Source: Scardovia wiggsiae (GTDB taxonomy: Bacteria; Actinomycetota; Actinomycetes; Actinomycetales; Bifidobacteriaceae). Taken from it: a DNA stretch of 64,000 nt. This document shows positions 1 through 7,994 of the stretch, piece after piece. A program made the translations under genes and the position numbers. Numbering within the stretch: the stretch's first letter is position 1; every line of letters starts with the position of its first letter. The stretch lies in NCBI RefSeq assembly GCF_051045985.1, contig NZ_CP157350.1, positions 1,054,001-1,118,000 of the forward strand, in the 5' to 3' direction. The notes under the pieces are model-generated. The model was given only the letters and a program-made list of their open reading frames with translations. It made no database searches and was not told where the DNA came from.

Positions 1-464
1 TTGATGCGATGGAGCATGGTCTCAAGGTTTACATCAATCATGATCATCAGATCGGGGGATTTTTTCTTTGCTGCATACGGCAGTTCTTCGAGCATGTTGT
101 TAAGAAGGGACTTGTAAATATTCCACTCCTCCTCGGTGGCATGCCCCTGGTCCGTATTCATTTTCATAAAGATAGAATCTTCGTAGATCGAACGGTCGAG
201 GACGTTGTTGTCTTCCTGCATAGCCTGCTTGATCATTGCAAAACGGCGGTTCAGAAAGAACACCTGGAGAAGGAAAGCATACGGATTGCTGTCCGCCTCA
301 CCAGCTTCAACCATTTTGTTCCCCCTGTAGAAAAGAGGGAGGACAGGGTTGTCCTCTACCGGTTCAAAGAAAGCCTTAGTCCCCAGCTCTTCTGAGAGGA
401 TCTTTGTCATAGTACTTTTTCCTGCGGAGATAACTCCTGCGCATGTCAGCAAAATTCTGCCCAC
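1..464 (-). CDS. deoxynucleoside kinase (partial, C-terminus outside window)
   Basis: N-terminal ~154 residues of a dNK-family kinase that phosphorylates deoxynucleosides for dNTP salvage. The translated start carries a P-loop, GVISAGKST, followed by LGTKAFFEPVEDNPVLPLF, FLLQVFFLNRRF and the DRSIYEDSIF motif typical of the dGK/dAK group. The gene runs off the left edge. Start: a GTG at 462-464 lies directly after an in-frame stop; a TTG at 450-452 after a G-rich stretch is an alternative. The only ATG nearby is out of frame. Substrate preference (dA, dG or dC) cannot be read from this fragment. Confidence 0.85.
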   Translation of the reverse strand, partial: MGRILLTCAGVISAGKSTMTKILSEELGTKAFFEPVEDNPVLPLFYRGNKMVEAGEADSNPYAFLLQVFFLNRRFAMIKQAMQEDNNVLDRSIYEDSIFMKMNTDQGHATEEEWNIYKSLLNNMLEELPYAAKKKSPDLMIMIDVNLETMLHRI

Positions 465-848
465 CCCTTAATAATCAAAAACCTGTGAGGACCATTGTCT
501 GATCCTTCCTTACTCGATGACAACATTACCAGTACAGTGAAACCTCATCAAGGGTTTTCGGGATAAAAATCTTACGGTGCAAACCCCTAAATATCGGTTA
601 AATCAATATTTTCTGTACTACAAATAGTATATTCTGTAAAACGCCGGAAATGTGATGTACATCATTAAAGAGCCGCGAATATGCTGCTCTACAAGCTCCA
701 GGAAGAAAAGACGTCTGCAGTATAACCCCTCTCTGAGCATATACGATAAATGACATATATAAATATGGAAGAAAGGGATCAGGGGATGCTATATGGGGGG
801 GGTGCATTGAATTATTCCTACAGCATGGGCCCCGTAAAAGCCGCCGGA
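465..848. other. intergenic region with G8 tract
   Basis: This 384-bp AT-rich stretch lies upstream of the kinase and downstream of traX. I see no convincing gene. It contains a run of eight G at 795-802, about 45 bp past the traX stop, and several A/T-rich segments that could be kinase promoters. A 96-codon minus-strand frame (598-888) overlaps the traX end and has no family-like features. Confidence 0.5.
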
Positions 849-1811
849 TCAATACTGCGACATAAGTATTGATATTCCCGTAATGCATGCAATATGCGCA
901 GGATAGTAAAGGTAGAAAAAATATTTCATAGGGTATCTGCCGCGCTTGCCATTATACAATGCGACAAAAGGCAGGGCCAGGAATGCATACGCCTCCAGCC
1001 ACTGCATCTGGACGGCGAGAAGGCATATCCCTGCAGCAAGCGCAAGCCACTTCCACAGCCTCCTGTTAGGGACGGCATAAACAAAAACGGGCAGCAGGAT
1101 GCCCATGAAACCATAATCCACGCTGAACCCGATCCGGTTCAGGAATGGGGCGGGGAATCCAAGCACCCCATCAACCGCAATCATGCCCAGGAACCATGCA
1201 GCACTCAGCAGGACGGGCAGCCGCACAGCGGATCCCGGCACATCCTCAACGGTATTCCCCTCAAACCCTCTCTGTATGCTTTCCGTGCTTACTCTTATAA
1301 TGCCTCTACTGTCACCTACAGCACTTCTGCCAGAATTATGCCCATATCCTTCCGAACTTTTTGTACTACTGTGGGTTGTGCTCCTGCGGATACTGCCCCG
1401 GTTACCCCCTCCCACCGAGTCAATAAGGGACTGCAGGCTGCAGATAGTTGCAATCGAAAGGGCAAAAGTAATAAGGATATTCTGATACAGGGTACCCCCT
1501 GCTGCATAGTACGCCGCCACCGAGCACACAGCCCCTGTCCCCAGGACTGTCAGGAAATAACGGAGCCTATGCCGGGAATACCGGCATCCCTCAGCAATCA
1601 GGTAAGCAAAGACCGGCATAGCAATTCGCCCTATAACACGCAGCGCCGTGGCCTGCGGGAACAGGATAAACCCGATATGGTCGGCCGTCATAGTGATAAG
1701 CGCGATCCATTTAAGCACTGTCGCGCTGTAGCCAAACCGTGCAGTATCTATTTTCCAAATCAACTTTGTAATCCTATACTGTACATTTACCTTATCCGAT
1801 TCCTGTATCAA
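849..1811 (-). CDS. TraX family membrane protein
   Basis: Multi-spanning membrane protein of the TraX family (named after the F-plasmid pilin acetylase; the role of chromosomal Gram-positive members is unknown, probably acyl transfer at the membrane). Diagnostic N-terminal motifs: LKWIALITMTADHIGFILFP, then LRVIGRIAMPVFAYLIAEGCRYSRHRLRY, followed by alternating hydrophobic segments to the C-terminus. Residues ~135-195 form a polar Ser/Gly/Arg-rich insertion between membrane segments, unusual for the family. Start is uncertain: the longest frame begins at TTG 1811; a TTG at 1761-1763 preceded by AGGA fits better and leaves the TraX core intact. Confidence 0.8.
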   Translation of the reverse strand: MIQESDKVNVQYRITKLIWKIDTARFGYSATVLKWIALITMTADHIGFILFPQATALRVIGRIAMPVFAYLIAEGCRYSRHRLRYFLTVLGTGAVCSVAAYYAAGGTLYQNILITFALSIATICSLQSLIDSVGGGNRGSIRRSTTHSSTKSSEGYGHNSGRSAVGDSRGIIRVSTESIQRGFEGNTVEDVPGSAVRLPVLLSAAWFLGMIAVDGVLGFPAPFLNRIGFSVDYGFMGILLPVFVYAVPNRRLWKWLALAAGICLLAVQMQWLEAYAFLALPFVALYNGKRGRYPMKYFFYLYYPAHIACITGISILMSQY

Positions 1812-1973
1812 CTATATTACGTACAGTGCAAGGCTGCACCCTGAGCAAGCCCCCTGATATCCCGCGCACCTATTTCAGGGTGATTTCAGGGTGCTTCCCG
1901 ATAAAACCGGAAACTTTTCAAGCTTATACTAAATGTGAAAACACCAGCTATCTATTTATGAAAGGCGGGAGAA

Positions 1974-2684
1974 ATGCCAGGAGATGAACGCACAGCGCCT
2001 GTGCTTATGGCAAGGAACGTAACGATGGACTATCAGACCGGCGGGTCAGGCAATCCGCAGGCAAATGCAGTACGCGCCCTGGATAATGTGAACCTGGACA
2101 TCGTGGCCGGATCAAGCTTATCTATCATGGGCCCCTCAGGATCGGGAAAAACGACCCTCCTCCATGTACTCGCAGGTATACTCAAGCCGACCCAGGGGAC
2201 CGTGGTATATAAAAACCGCAATATGGCAACATTGCCTGATGCATACCGCACACGCCTGCGGCGGTCCGATTTCGGCTTCGTTTTCCAGTCGGGGCAGCTG
2301 ATCGAAGAACTCAGCGCTGAGGAAAATGTTGCGCTCCCCCTTATGCTCTCCGGGGCAGACTATAAAAAAGCCGTTGCAGCGGCATCAGACTGGCTGGAAA
2401 GGCTGGGCCTGCAGCAGCTGGCATCACACAGGCCGGGCGAGATGAGCGGAGGGCAGCGCCAGCGTATTGCAATAGCCCGTGCCTTGGCTATCAGTCCTTC
2501 CGTCATTTTTGCGGATGAACCTACAGGCGCGCTGGACCAGGCCACAGGGGAACAGATCATTGAACTGCTGACCGGCTGGTGTGCACGCACAGGGGCAAGC
2601 CTGATCATGGTGACCCATGACCCTAATGTGGCAAGATCCTGCCAGATGACTATCCACATGCAGGATGGGAGGATACTCGCATGA
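1974..2684 (+). CDS. ABC transporter ATP-binding protein, LolD/MacB type
   Basis: Soluble ATPase of 236 residues that energises the FtsX-like permease encoded next. Motifs: Walker A GPSGSGKTT (~residues 58-66), Q-loop FVFQSGQLIEELSAEENVALPLML (typical of the LolD/MacB/FtsE/BceA group), signature MSGGQRQR, Walker B VIFADEPTGALD, and H-loop MVTHD. An AAGGCGGGAG ribosome-binding stretch precedes the ATG. Its stop overlaps the permease start in ATGA, so the pair is translationally coupled. These transporters typically move lipoproteins or antimicrobial peptides or act as flux sensors; the substrate here is unknown. Confidence 0.92.
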   Translation: MPGDERTAPVLMARNVTMDYQTGGSGNPQANAVRALDNVNLDIVAGSSLSIMGPSGSGKTTLLHVLAGILKPTQGTVVYKNRNMATLPDAYRTRLRRSDFGFVFQSGQLIEELSAEENVALPLMLSGADYKKAVAAASDWLERLGLQQLASHRPGEMSGGQRQRIAIARALAISPSVIFADEPTGALDQATGEQIIELLTGWCARTGASLIMVTHDPNVARSCQMTIHMQDGRILA

Positions 2685-4048
2685 ACTTCCGCACCCTTAC
2701 AAGCCTGATGCGTTCTTCCCGCGAAGACCGGCGCATCAACACCCTTGCCGTTATTGCATTCGCGGTGTCTATGGGGGTATTCCTCACTGTCATGGGAGGC
2801 TTCCACGCATTCCTCGTACGAAGCCAGAATGCCGCGCAGATATTTTCTGACCGTGAGGTACGGTCAGATGCAGACGGATACATATTCCTGGCAAGCATTG
2901 CTGCCGCACTGATAGTGGCACCGCTTATCACCCTGTCCGCGCACGCCACACGGCTGACACTGCGGCGGCGGGACCGCAGGCTGTCCATTTTGCGGCTTAT
3001 CGGAGCTACCCAAAGCCAGACTACCCTGCTGACTGTTGCAGAAAGCGCCAGCCAGGCCCTTGCCGGTTCCCTGGTCGGATGCCTCCTTTATATAGCAGCG
3101 ATCCCTCTGGTACGGCTCCTTGTTTTTCAGGGAGTGCCCTTCACTTTCAGCCAGCTGTGGGTAGGGGTACCTCTCATGCTGGCTGCAGTTGCTGTCATTA
3201 CCCTTATCTGCGTGCTGTCCGCGCTGTTTTCACTGCACAGGGTGAACGTAACCCCGCTGGGCGTGAGCATGAGGGCATCCGGAGTAAAAGTGACTAAGCG
3301 CCGTGCCATTATAGGGGCAGCCTTCTTCCTGATGGTCCTGATCGCATTCTCCATGCGCCTGGGAAAAGACGCCGGATACCTTGTAATGGGGATCGTTGGG
3401 GCTATTGGCCTGGGGATATCAGTTGGCGTGCTGAACCTTGTGGGACCATGGGTCATCAAAGTATGGGCAAAGATATGCGTGCGGCATCCGCGAAGTGCTG
3501 CCAGCCTTATAGGGCTGCGCAGGCTGCTGGACGATCCCAAGCGTGCATGGAGATCAACAGCAGGCGTAGGCCTGGCTATTTTTGTATGCTCAATAACCGC
3601 AGCTGCAGCATCGGCAGCAGGGACAGGCGGCCAGCAAAGGCCAAGCCAGGTGATCGCCAGCCACGACGTCGGCCTGGGAGGGATGCTCACGTTGGGGTTC
3701 GTGGCACTTCTGGCCGCAGTATCAGCTATAGTCACGCAAAGTGCAATGGTCTATGACCAGTCCGACCAGTATATCAGCCTTGCGCTGGAAGGGGCTGACC
3801 GTAAGATCCTCGATAAAGCCCGGCGCATTGAAACAGTCACCCCGCTGCTGGTCATCACAGTGATCTCCGCACTGATGGGGCTGCTCCTCCTGAGCCCTGC
3901 GGGAGCAGCCGGCATGAAAGTGGCCTCATTCCTTCCTACCTATCTGGGCATGGTCACAGCATGCGTCCTGCTGATCATACTGGGAGGGATGGCTTCGCGC
4001 ATTGCATCCCGACAGGTAGCCAGGCAGATGGTAAGGCAGGATGACTGA
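2681..4048 (+). CDS. FtsX-like ABC transporter permease
   Basis: Integral membrane protein (455 residues) with the FtsX/MacB-permease layout: an N-terminal membrane segment (~20-45), a membrane block around 70-200 containing LRRRDRRLSILRLIGATQSQ, and a second repeat from ~220 ending in a block with LALEGADRKILDKARRIETVTPLL. Both blocks hold the coupling-helix type sequence for the ATPase. It starts inside the stop of the ATPase gene (ATGA at 2681-2684). It is short for a BceB-type permease because no large extracellular domain is present. The substrate is unknown. Confidence 0.88.
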   Translation: MNFRTLTSLMRSSREDRRINTLAVIAFAVSMGVFLTVMGGFHAFLVRSQNAAQIFSDREVRSDADGYIFLASIAAALIVAPLITLSAHATRLTLRRRDRRLSILRLIGATQSQTTLLTVAESASQALAGSLVGCLLYIAAIPLVRLLVFQGVPFTFSQLWVGVPLMLAAVAVITLICVLSALFSLHRVNVTPLGVSMRASGVKVTKRRAIIGAAFFLMVLIAFSMRLGKDAGYLVMGIVGAIGLGISVGVLNLVGPWVIKVWAKICVRHPRSAASLIGLRRLLDDPKRAWRSTAGVGLAIFVCSITAAAASAAGTGGQQRPSQVIASHDVGLGGMLTLGFVALLAAVSAIVTQSAMVYDQSDQYISLALEGADRKILDKARRIETVTPLLVITVISALMGLLLLSPAGAAGMKVASFLPTYLGMVTACVLLIILGGMASRIASRQVARQMVRQDD

Positions 4049-4298
4049 CTGGCATACGGATAGCCTCCACCCTGGCTATTCCCTGTTGTCTCCTGCTATC
4101 CCATGCAAACAGTACTATTAGCGGATATCGGCAGGATATACAGGCGGATGTATCAATGGGCAGAATAAAGAAGAACCAGTATTCCTGACAGTACTCTTTA
4201 TTATGTTTATTATGTGCGCATTCCTTCCTGCCTGCCATTCAGGTACCTCTTCGGGCAGAATGAGAGGTCTGCCAGTTCCATATTTGCCCGCAATCCTC
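4049..4298. other. convergent intergenic region
   Basis: 250 bp between two convergent ABC loci. A weak inverted repeat (ATAGCC at 4060-4065 and GGCTAT at 4074-4079) just after the permease stop may help terminate its transcript. I see no supported gene; open frames here lack ribosome-binding sites and family features. Confidence 0.4.
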
Positions 4299-5036
4299 TT
4301 ATTTCCTTTTGTAAAGCCCAGCCATGCAGATGCCGGAGCAGGCAAGCAGCCACACCAGGACGACAGCAAGATCCGGCCAATCCATCTGTGAGCTTCCCGG
4401 GAAAGCAGCCGCCAGTATCAGCCGATGCATAGGGACAAACGGAAGGCAATTATGGAAAGCAACAATAAAATGCGGGAGCTTATCCGAAGAATACAGTATC
4501 GGGGAGAACAGCATAGCAACAAACATAACGGCCTGGCCGACTATTGTCACAGCGTCCGGAGGAAACCATAAAGCCATTGTATAGCCAAAAGAAAGGTTGA
4601 CCAGCATACACAGCAGCAGAAGGAGTATCAGCAGCCCTGGATTCTGGGGAACCAATCCGAACCGTGCCCATCCGGCCAGGATTGCCGCCGCAACTCCAGG
4701 CGCTGAGACAAGGGCCCAGATCAGCCAGTCAGACAGGAGTATACCAACCCTTGAGACCGGTAAATTGCTCTGATACTCCATAAACCCTTCGCTGATCGAC
4801 CCGGCCATCATCTGCGGGGCAAGATTGCATCCAATCGTTATCAGGCATAGCTGCCAGACACCAGTATTGACATTCTGTGCAGACTGTCCGCCGGACATAT
4901 CAAGCATCAGCGTCAATCCATAAACTATAGCAAGGGCAAACATAATCTGAAGGACTGTAAAAGAGACGAACAGATACCGATGCCTTAGAAAGCTCCATTT
5001 CAACAGTGCTTTATGCGAGCGGAGAGAAGTTTTCAT
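4299..5036 (-). CDS. ABC-2 type transporter permease
   Basis: Integral membrane protein of 245 residues with about six hydrophobic segments, starting MKTSLRSHKALLKWSFLRHRYLF as typical ABC-2 permeases do (a basic amphipathic N-terminus and a first helix at ~25-45). It overlaps the preceding ATPase gene by 4 bp (TCAT/ATGA at 5033-5036), so the two form a coupled unit. The ATPase upstream carries an altered Walker A. Likely an exporter of a small hydrophobic compound or a self-resistance pump; the substrate is unknown. Confidence 0.8.
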   Translation of the reverse strand: MKTSLRSHKALLKWSFLRHRYLFVSFTVLQIMFALAIVYGLTLMLDMSGGQSAQNVNTGVWQLCLITIGCNLAPQMMAGSISEGFMEYQSNLPVSRVGILLSDWLIWALVSAPGVAAAILAGWARFGLVPQNPGLLILLLLLCMLVNLSFGYTMALWFPPDAVTIVGQAVMFVAMLFSPILYSSDKLPHFIVAFHNCLPFVPMHRLILAAAFPGSSQMDWPDLAVVLVWLLACSGICMAGLYKRK

Positions 5037-5953
5037 AATGCCTCGCTTCCCACAAGCTTTTCATATGCCTGCTGGATAGTCCCATGTGAAACTGAGAATG
5101 CAAAAGTATCATCATCAATAAAAGCCTGGTTCAGCCGGCTAAGTATCTGCCCTTTATTATTAGGGTCACACTCAAATGCTGTCACAGAATCAGTATGCGT
5201 AATGTTGGCCACCGGCAAACCGGATAGCAGCTGCGCAGGATACTCCCCGTTTATCTCAAAACGGATCGTATTGGACAGCGCGGCAAGATCCGGCGGAGCC
5301 GAATCAGCAAGCAGATGACCCCTGTCAAAAACCAGCAGCCTGTCTGCTACAGACTGTATTTCTTCGAGGTTATGGGTCACAACAAGCACCAAAGCACCGT
5401 TATCAGCAATCCGCCGAAGCAAGTTCCACAACAGCCTGCGGCGTATCGGATCGACATCATTAGTAGGCTCATCAAGCAAAAGTACCCGAGCCTGCTGCAC
5501 TACAGCCATTCCCAGGGAAACCAGCCTGTGATACCCTCCTGAAAGCTTGTTCTCAGGTGTGCGGGCATATTCTACGATATCCAGTTCTTCCATAAATTCA
5601 TGGACAAGCCTCTCCCCAGTTTTATCGGGGAGCCCTCTCATCCCTGTGACACTGGTCAAAGCTTCCTGAGGGTTTACTCCGGTCAATGGCGCGTAAGTCT
5701 GCGGCATAAAGGAGCATATCCTGCGCGCGGTCCTGGGAGAAGCAGCCAGATCATAAGTATCATATGCGATCTTCCCTGCCGTCGCCTTCACTTCCCCGAT
5801 AATTGAACCAAGCAATGTTGATTTCCTCGCCCCATTATGGCCAAGGATCCCTGCAATCATGCCGCTGCCCAGCTGAAAACTGATATTGTCGAGTGCCAGA
5901 TCCGCACTGCGTCCATACCGTTTGCTCAGCGAATCAACAGTAAGCGTACTCAT
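5033..5953 (-). CDS. ABC transporter ATP-binding protein with altered Walker A
   Basis: ATPase of 306 residues partnering the ABC-2 permease. The family layout is clear: Q-loop around SFMPQTYAPLTG, signature LSGGYHRLVSLGMA, Walker B VLLLDEPTNDVDP, H-loop LVVTHNLEE, and a C-terminal ~80-residue regulatory region as in CcmA/NodI-type exporters. Odd point: the Walker A reads GHNGARKST (residues 38-46), so the glycine before the catalytic lysine is Arg43 (codon AGG at 5825-5827), one base from GGG. The signature also deviates (YH in place of Q/R). The protein may be impaired in ATP binding. Preceded by AAAGGA. Confidence 0.88.
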   Translation of the reverse strand: MSTLTVDSLSKRYGRSADLALDNISFQLGSGMIAGILGHNGARKSTLLGSIIGEVKATAGKIAYDTYDLAASPRTARRICSFMPQTYAPLTGVNPQEALTSVTGMRGLPDKTGERLVHEFMEELDIVEYARTPENKLSGGYHRLVSLGMAVVQQARVLLLDEPTNDVDPIRRRLLWNLLRRIADNGALVLVVTHNLEEIQSVADRLLVFDRGHLLADSAPPDLAALSNTIRFEINGEYPAQLLSGLPVANITHTDSVTAFECDPNNKGQILSRLNQAFIDDDTFAFSVSHGTIQQAYEKLVGSEAL

Positions 5954-6114
5954 ATTGTTTATCCTTTATCTCAGGACAGATAAGCTGCTATTGCCCCTGC
6001 AACAGATACTACAAAGCTATTAGCCGGACCTCAAACAGGTATCCTCTTTTCTGAGGATAGCCGATACGTAACGGCTGAAGTATAAACTGAAATAAGCAAG
6101 GTACCAGCATACGG

Positions 6115-6128
6115 AAGGAGCGGCTACG
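6115..6128 (+). promoter_or_regulatory. ribosome binding site and putative ACG start
   Basis: AAGGAG at 6115-6120 lies five bases before an in-frame ACG. The ATG at 6147 is 26 bases from this site and lacks its own. Translation from ACG restores the canonical beta-1 strand of the receiver domain. Confidence 0.5.
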
Positions 6129-6758
6129 GGCAAATCACTGCTTATCATGGACAACGACAGGTTTACACTTGCCGTGCTTGCCGCAACCCTGAAAAAGCAT
6201 CTTCCCGGATGGCATATCCTTGACCCGGTTGATAAATCTTCCCTGGCTGTTTCCGTTTGCCTTTCACATCATCCTCCAACAGTGCTGCTTGCAGATATAT
6301 CAATGTCCGATATGAACGGGCTGCTGGCATGCACAGCTATCAGACGCGAAAATTTTTCTACAGCGATACTTATGATGTCATCATTCAATGTAGACCATTT
6401 CGCGCGCAAGGCTGCGGCAGCTGGAGCACAGGGGATCATCCACAAAGATGATCCGGCGCTGATCGCCGAAGCTATCATACGGATAAGCTCCGGATCCCCC
6501 TTCCCCTATAAAAACATCGATTTTGATTCTTCCCAGGATGCTTTTTACAGGATCAGAAACTCTAAAAACACAGAGCTGTCACCACGTGAAGCTGAGATTG
6601 TGGACTTATGGTGCACTGGTGAATCAATGCAGCAGATCTCTGAAAAACTGGGAATAAGCCAGACAACAGTCCGCACCCACCTGCAGAATGCGGCTAAAAA
6701 ACTTGGCGTGCCTAATAACCGGGCACTTATACTGGCCTGTTCGGATTTGAACCACTGA
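6126..6758 (+). CDS. LuxR/NarL-family response regulator
   Basis: Receiver (CheY-like) plus C-terminal LuxR helix-turn-helix. Counting from the ATG at 6147: acidic pair DND (2-4), phospho-acceptor Asp50 in VLLADISMSD, conserved Lys in IIHKDD, and HTH LSPREAEIVDLWCTGESMQQISEKLGISQTTVRTHLQ. The ATG at 6147 would cut off the first beta strand. In-frame codons upstream encode GKSLLI, exactly the missing strand, and the only well placed start is ACG at 6126-6128, five bases after AAGGAG (6115-6120). I therefore extend the gene to an ACG start. Coupled with the kinase 12 bp downstream. Confidence 0.85.
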   Translation, partial: TGKSLLIMDNDRFTLAVLAATLKKHLPGWHILDPVDKSSLAVSVCLSHHPPTVLLADISMSDMNGLLACTAIRRENFSTAILMMSSFNVDHFARKAAAAGAQGIIHKDDPALIAEAIIRISSGSPFPYKNIDFDSSQDAFYRIRNSKNTELSPREAEIVDLWCTGESMQQISEKLGISQTTVRTHLQNAAKKLGVPNNRALILACSDLNH

Positions 6759-6770
6759 CTGAGGATTATA

Positions 6771-7994
6771 ATGATGGATGCCCATAGGATAAAAACACTC
6801 CGACACTATCTGTCGCAATATTCCAGCCATACCTGGCTTATTGTACTTTCAGTTTTCGGGCTGATCCTTTCTGTCCTTGAGATCCTTATGATTTCACCCG
6901 GAAGCGGTATTTTCTGGCTTATATTCGTCCCCTATTTAACAATGATTTTCCTGCTCCCCGTACTCACGCGGTATGGCTGCTGGGCCATCCTTTTCTTCGC
7001 CCTGCTCGCCCCATTGGTCGAAGGGCCCAATCATCCTCTGATACTTTCAGGAGAAATCATTGCTATTGGTGTCCTTGCATATTATTCCTCCCTTCAGGCA
7101 TCCCTTGCCGCCCTTGCTGTGTGCATTGCCATCCATACCGTTGCTGAGGCTGTAAGCCACCAGTGGGAACCGGTACCATGGGTAGCGGTGGCTGCGCTCT
7201 ACGCTGCAGGATTATTATCCGGGATAGTTTTTTCCCAGCACAGGCGGAAGCTTGATGCCCAACGTATCAGTATGGAGCAGAAAATAACGGAAGAACGGCT
7301 GAAGAATATGCAGGACAGGAAGGCCCTCGCTATACGGATACATGATTCCCTGACGAATAACCTGTCCGGTATTTCGCTTATTGCGCACAGCCATAGCGGG
7401 GCAGGCGCCATAGATAGCATCAGTGAAGCCGATGCACAGGACTGGAAGCTGGTTGCCGACCATTCTTCGCAGGCCTTCGCCCAGATACATGAGATACTGG
7501 ATCTTCTGGATGACGATACATATACCCGGGATCCAGCACTGTCAGCTAAACCCGGAAACAGGCAGCCGGCGGCAGCAGGCCTGATGCCGGAATTGCACAG
7601 TTTTGTCAGCAGGGAGCAGGCACGGCTGGAAAACCTCAAATTTACCGGCACTGTAAAAATAAATGGGGCCAATACTTATTTTTCAGATGCTGCGCGTGCT
7701 GAGATACTGTCCGTCATAACTGAGATATTTGCGAACATACAGCGCCATGCGCCACAAGGCAAAGATTCATATGCCCTGGCCATTGGCAGCGATGCCGATG
7801 GGATCACAATACGTGAAACCAATGATATAAAGGATGCCAAGCCGCTGCCGGGTGCAGAAGCCTCCGGCCGCGGGCTCCGCATGCATAAAGAGGCTATTGA
7901 AGCCCTGGGCGGCACGCTGAGGATGCGGACGGAGGATAACCAGTGGATGATTTACGTGTATGTGCCTAACAGCTACTCACCGGCATTGAGCTGA
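6771..7994 (+). CDS. sensor histidine kinase, HisKA_3 (NarL partner type)
   Basis: Membrane kinase of 407 residues cognate to the preceding LuxR-type regulator. Several N-terminal hydrophobic segments (~25-155) have little extracytoplasmic sequence, suggesting an intramembrane-sensing type. A short coiled linker is followed by HisKA_3 with His191 in AIRIHDSLTNNLSG, then an HATPase domain: ITEIFANIQRHAP (N box) and ASGRGLRMHKEAIEALGG (G box). Such kinases flanked by ABC transporters often control them. Its 3' end overlaps the convergent exporter gene by 22 bp. Start at 6771 (GAGGATTATA before ATG) or 6774. Confidence 0.88.
   Translation: MMDAHRIKTLRHYLSQYSSHTWLIVLSVFGLILSVLEILMISPGSGIFWLIFVPYLTMIFLLPVLTRYGCWAILFFALLAPLVEGPNHPLILSGEIIAIGVLAYYSSLQASLAALAVCIAIHTVAEAVSHQWEPVPWVAVAALYAAGLLSGIVFSQHRRKLDAQRISMEQKITEERLKNMQDRKALAIRIHDSLTNNLSGISLIAHSHSGAGAIDSISEADAQDWKLVADHSSQAFAQIHEILDLLDDDTYTRDPALSAKPGNRQPAAAGLMPELHSFVSREQARLENLKFTGTVKINGANTYFSDAARAEILSVITEIFANIQRHAPQGKDSYALAIGSDADGITIRETNDIKDAKPLPGAEASGRGLRMHKEAIEALGGTLRMRTEDNQWMIYVYVPNSYSPALS

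Noticed and set aside
9..395. 128-codon plus-strand frame at the left edge
   Set aside because: It is antisense to the deoxynucleoside kinase, whose motifs are clear on the minus strand.
598..888. 96-codon minus-strand frame after traX
   Set aside because: It overlaps the traX end, has a Cys-rich random-looking sequence and no start signal.
894..1844. 316-codon plus-strand frame
   Set aside because: It lies opposite traX and has no family motif or ribosome site; the minus strand encodes a clear TraX protein.
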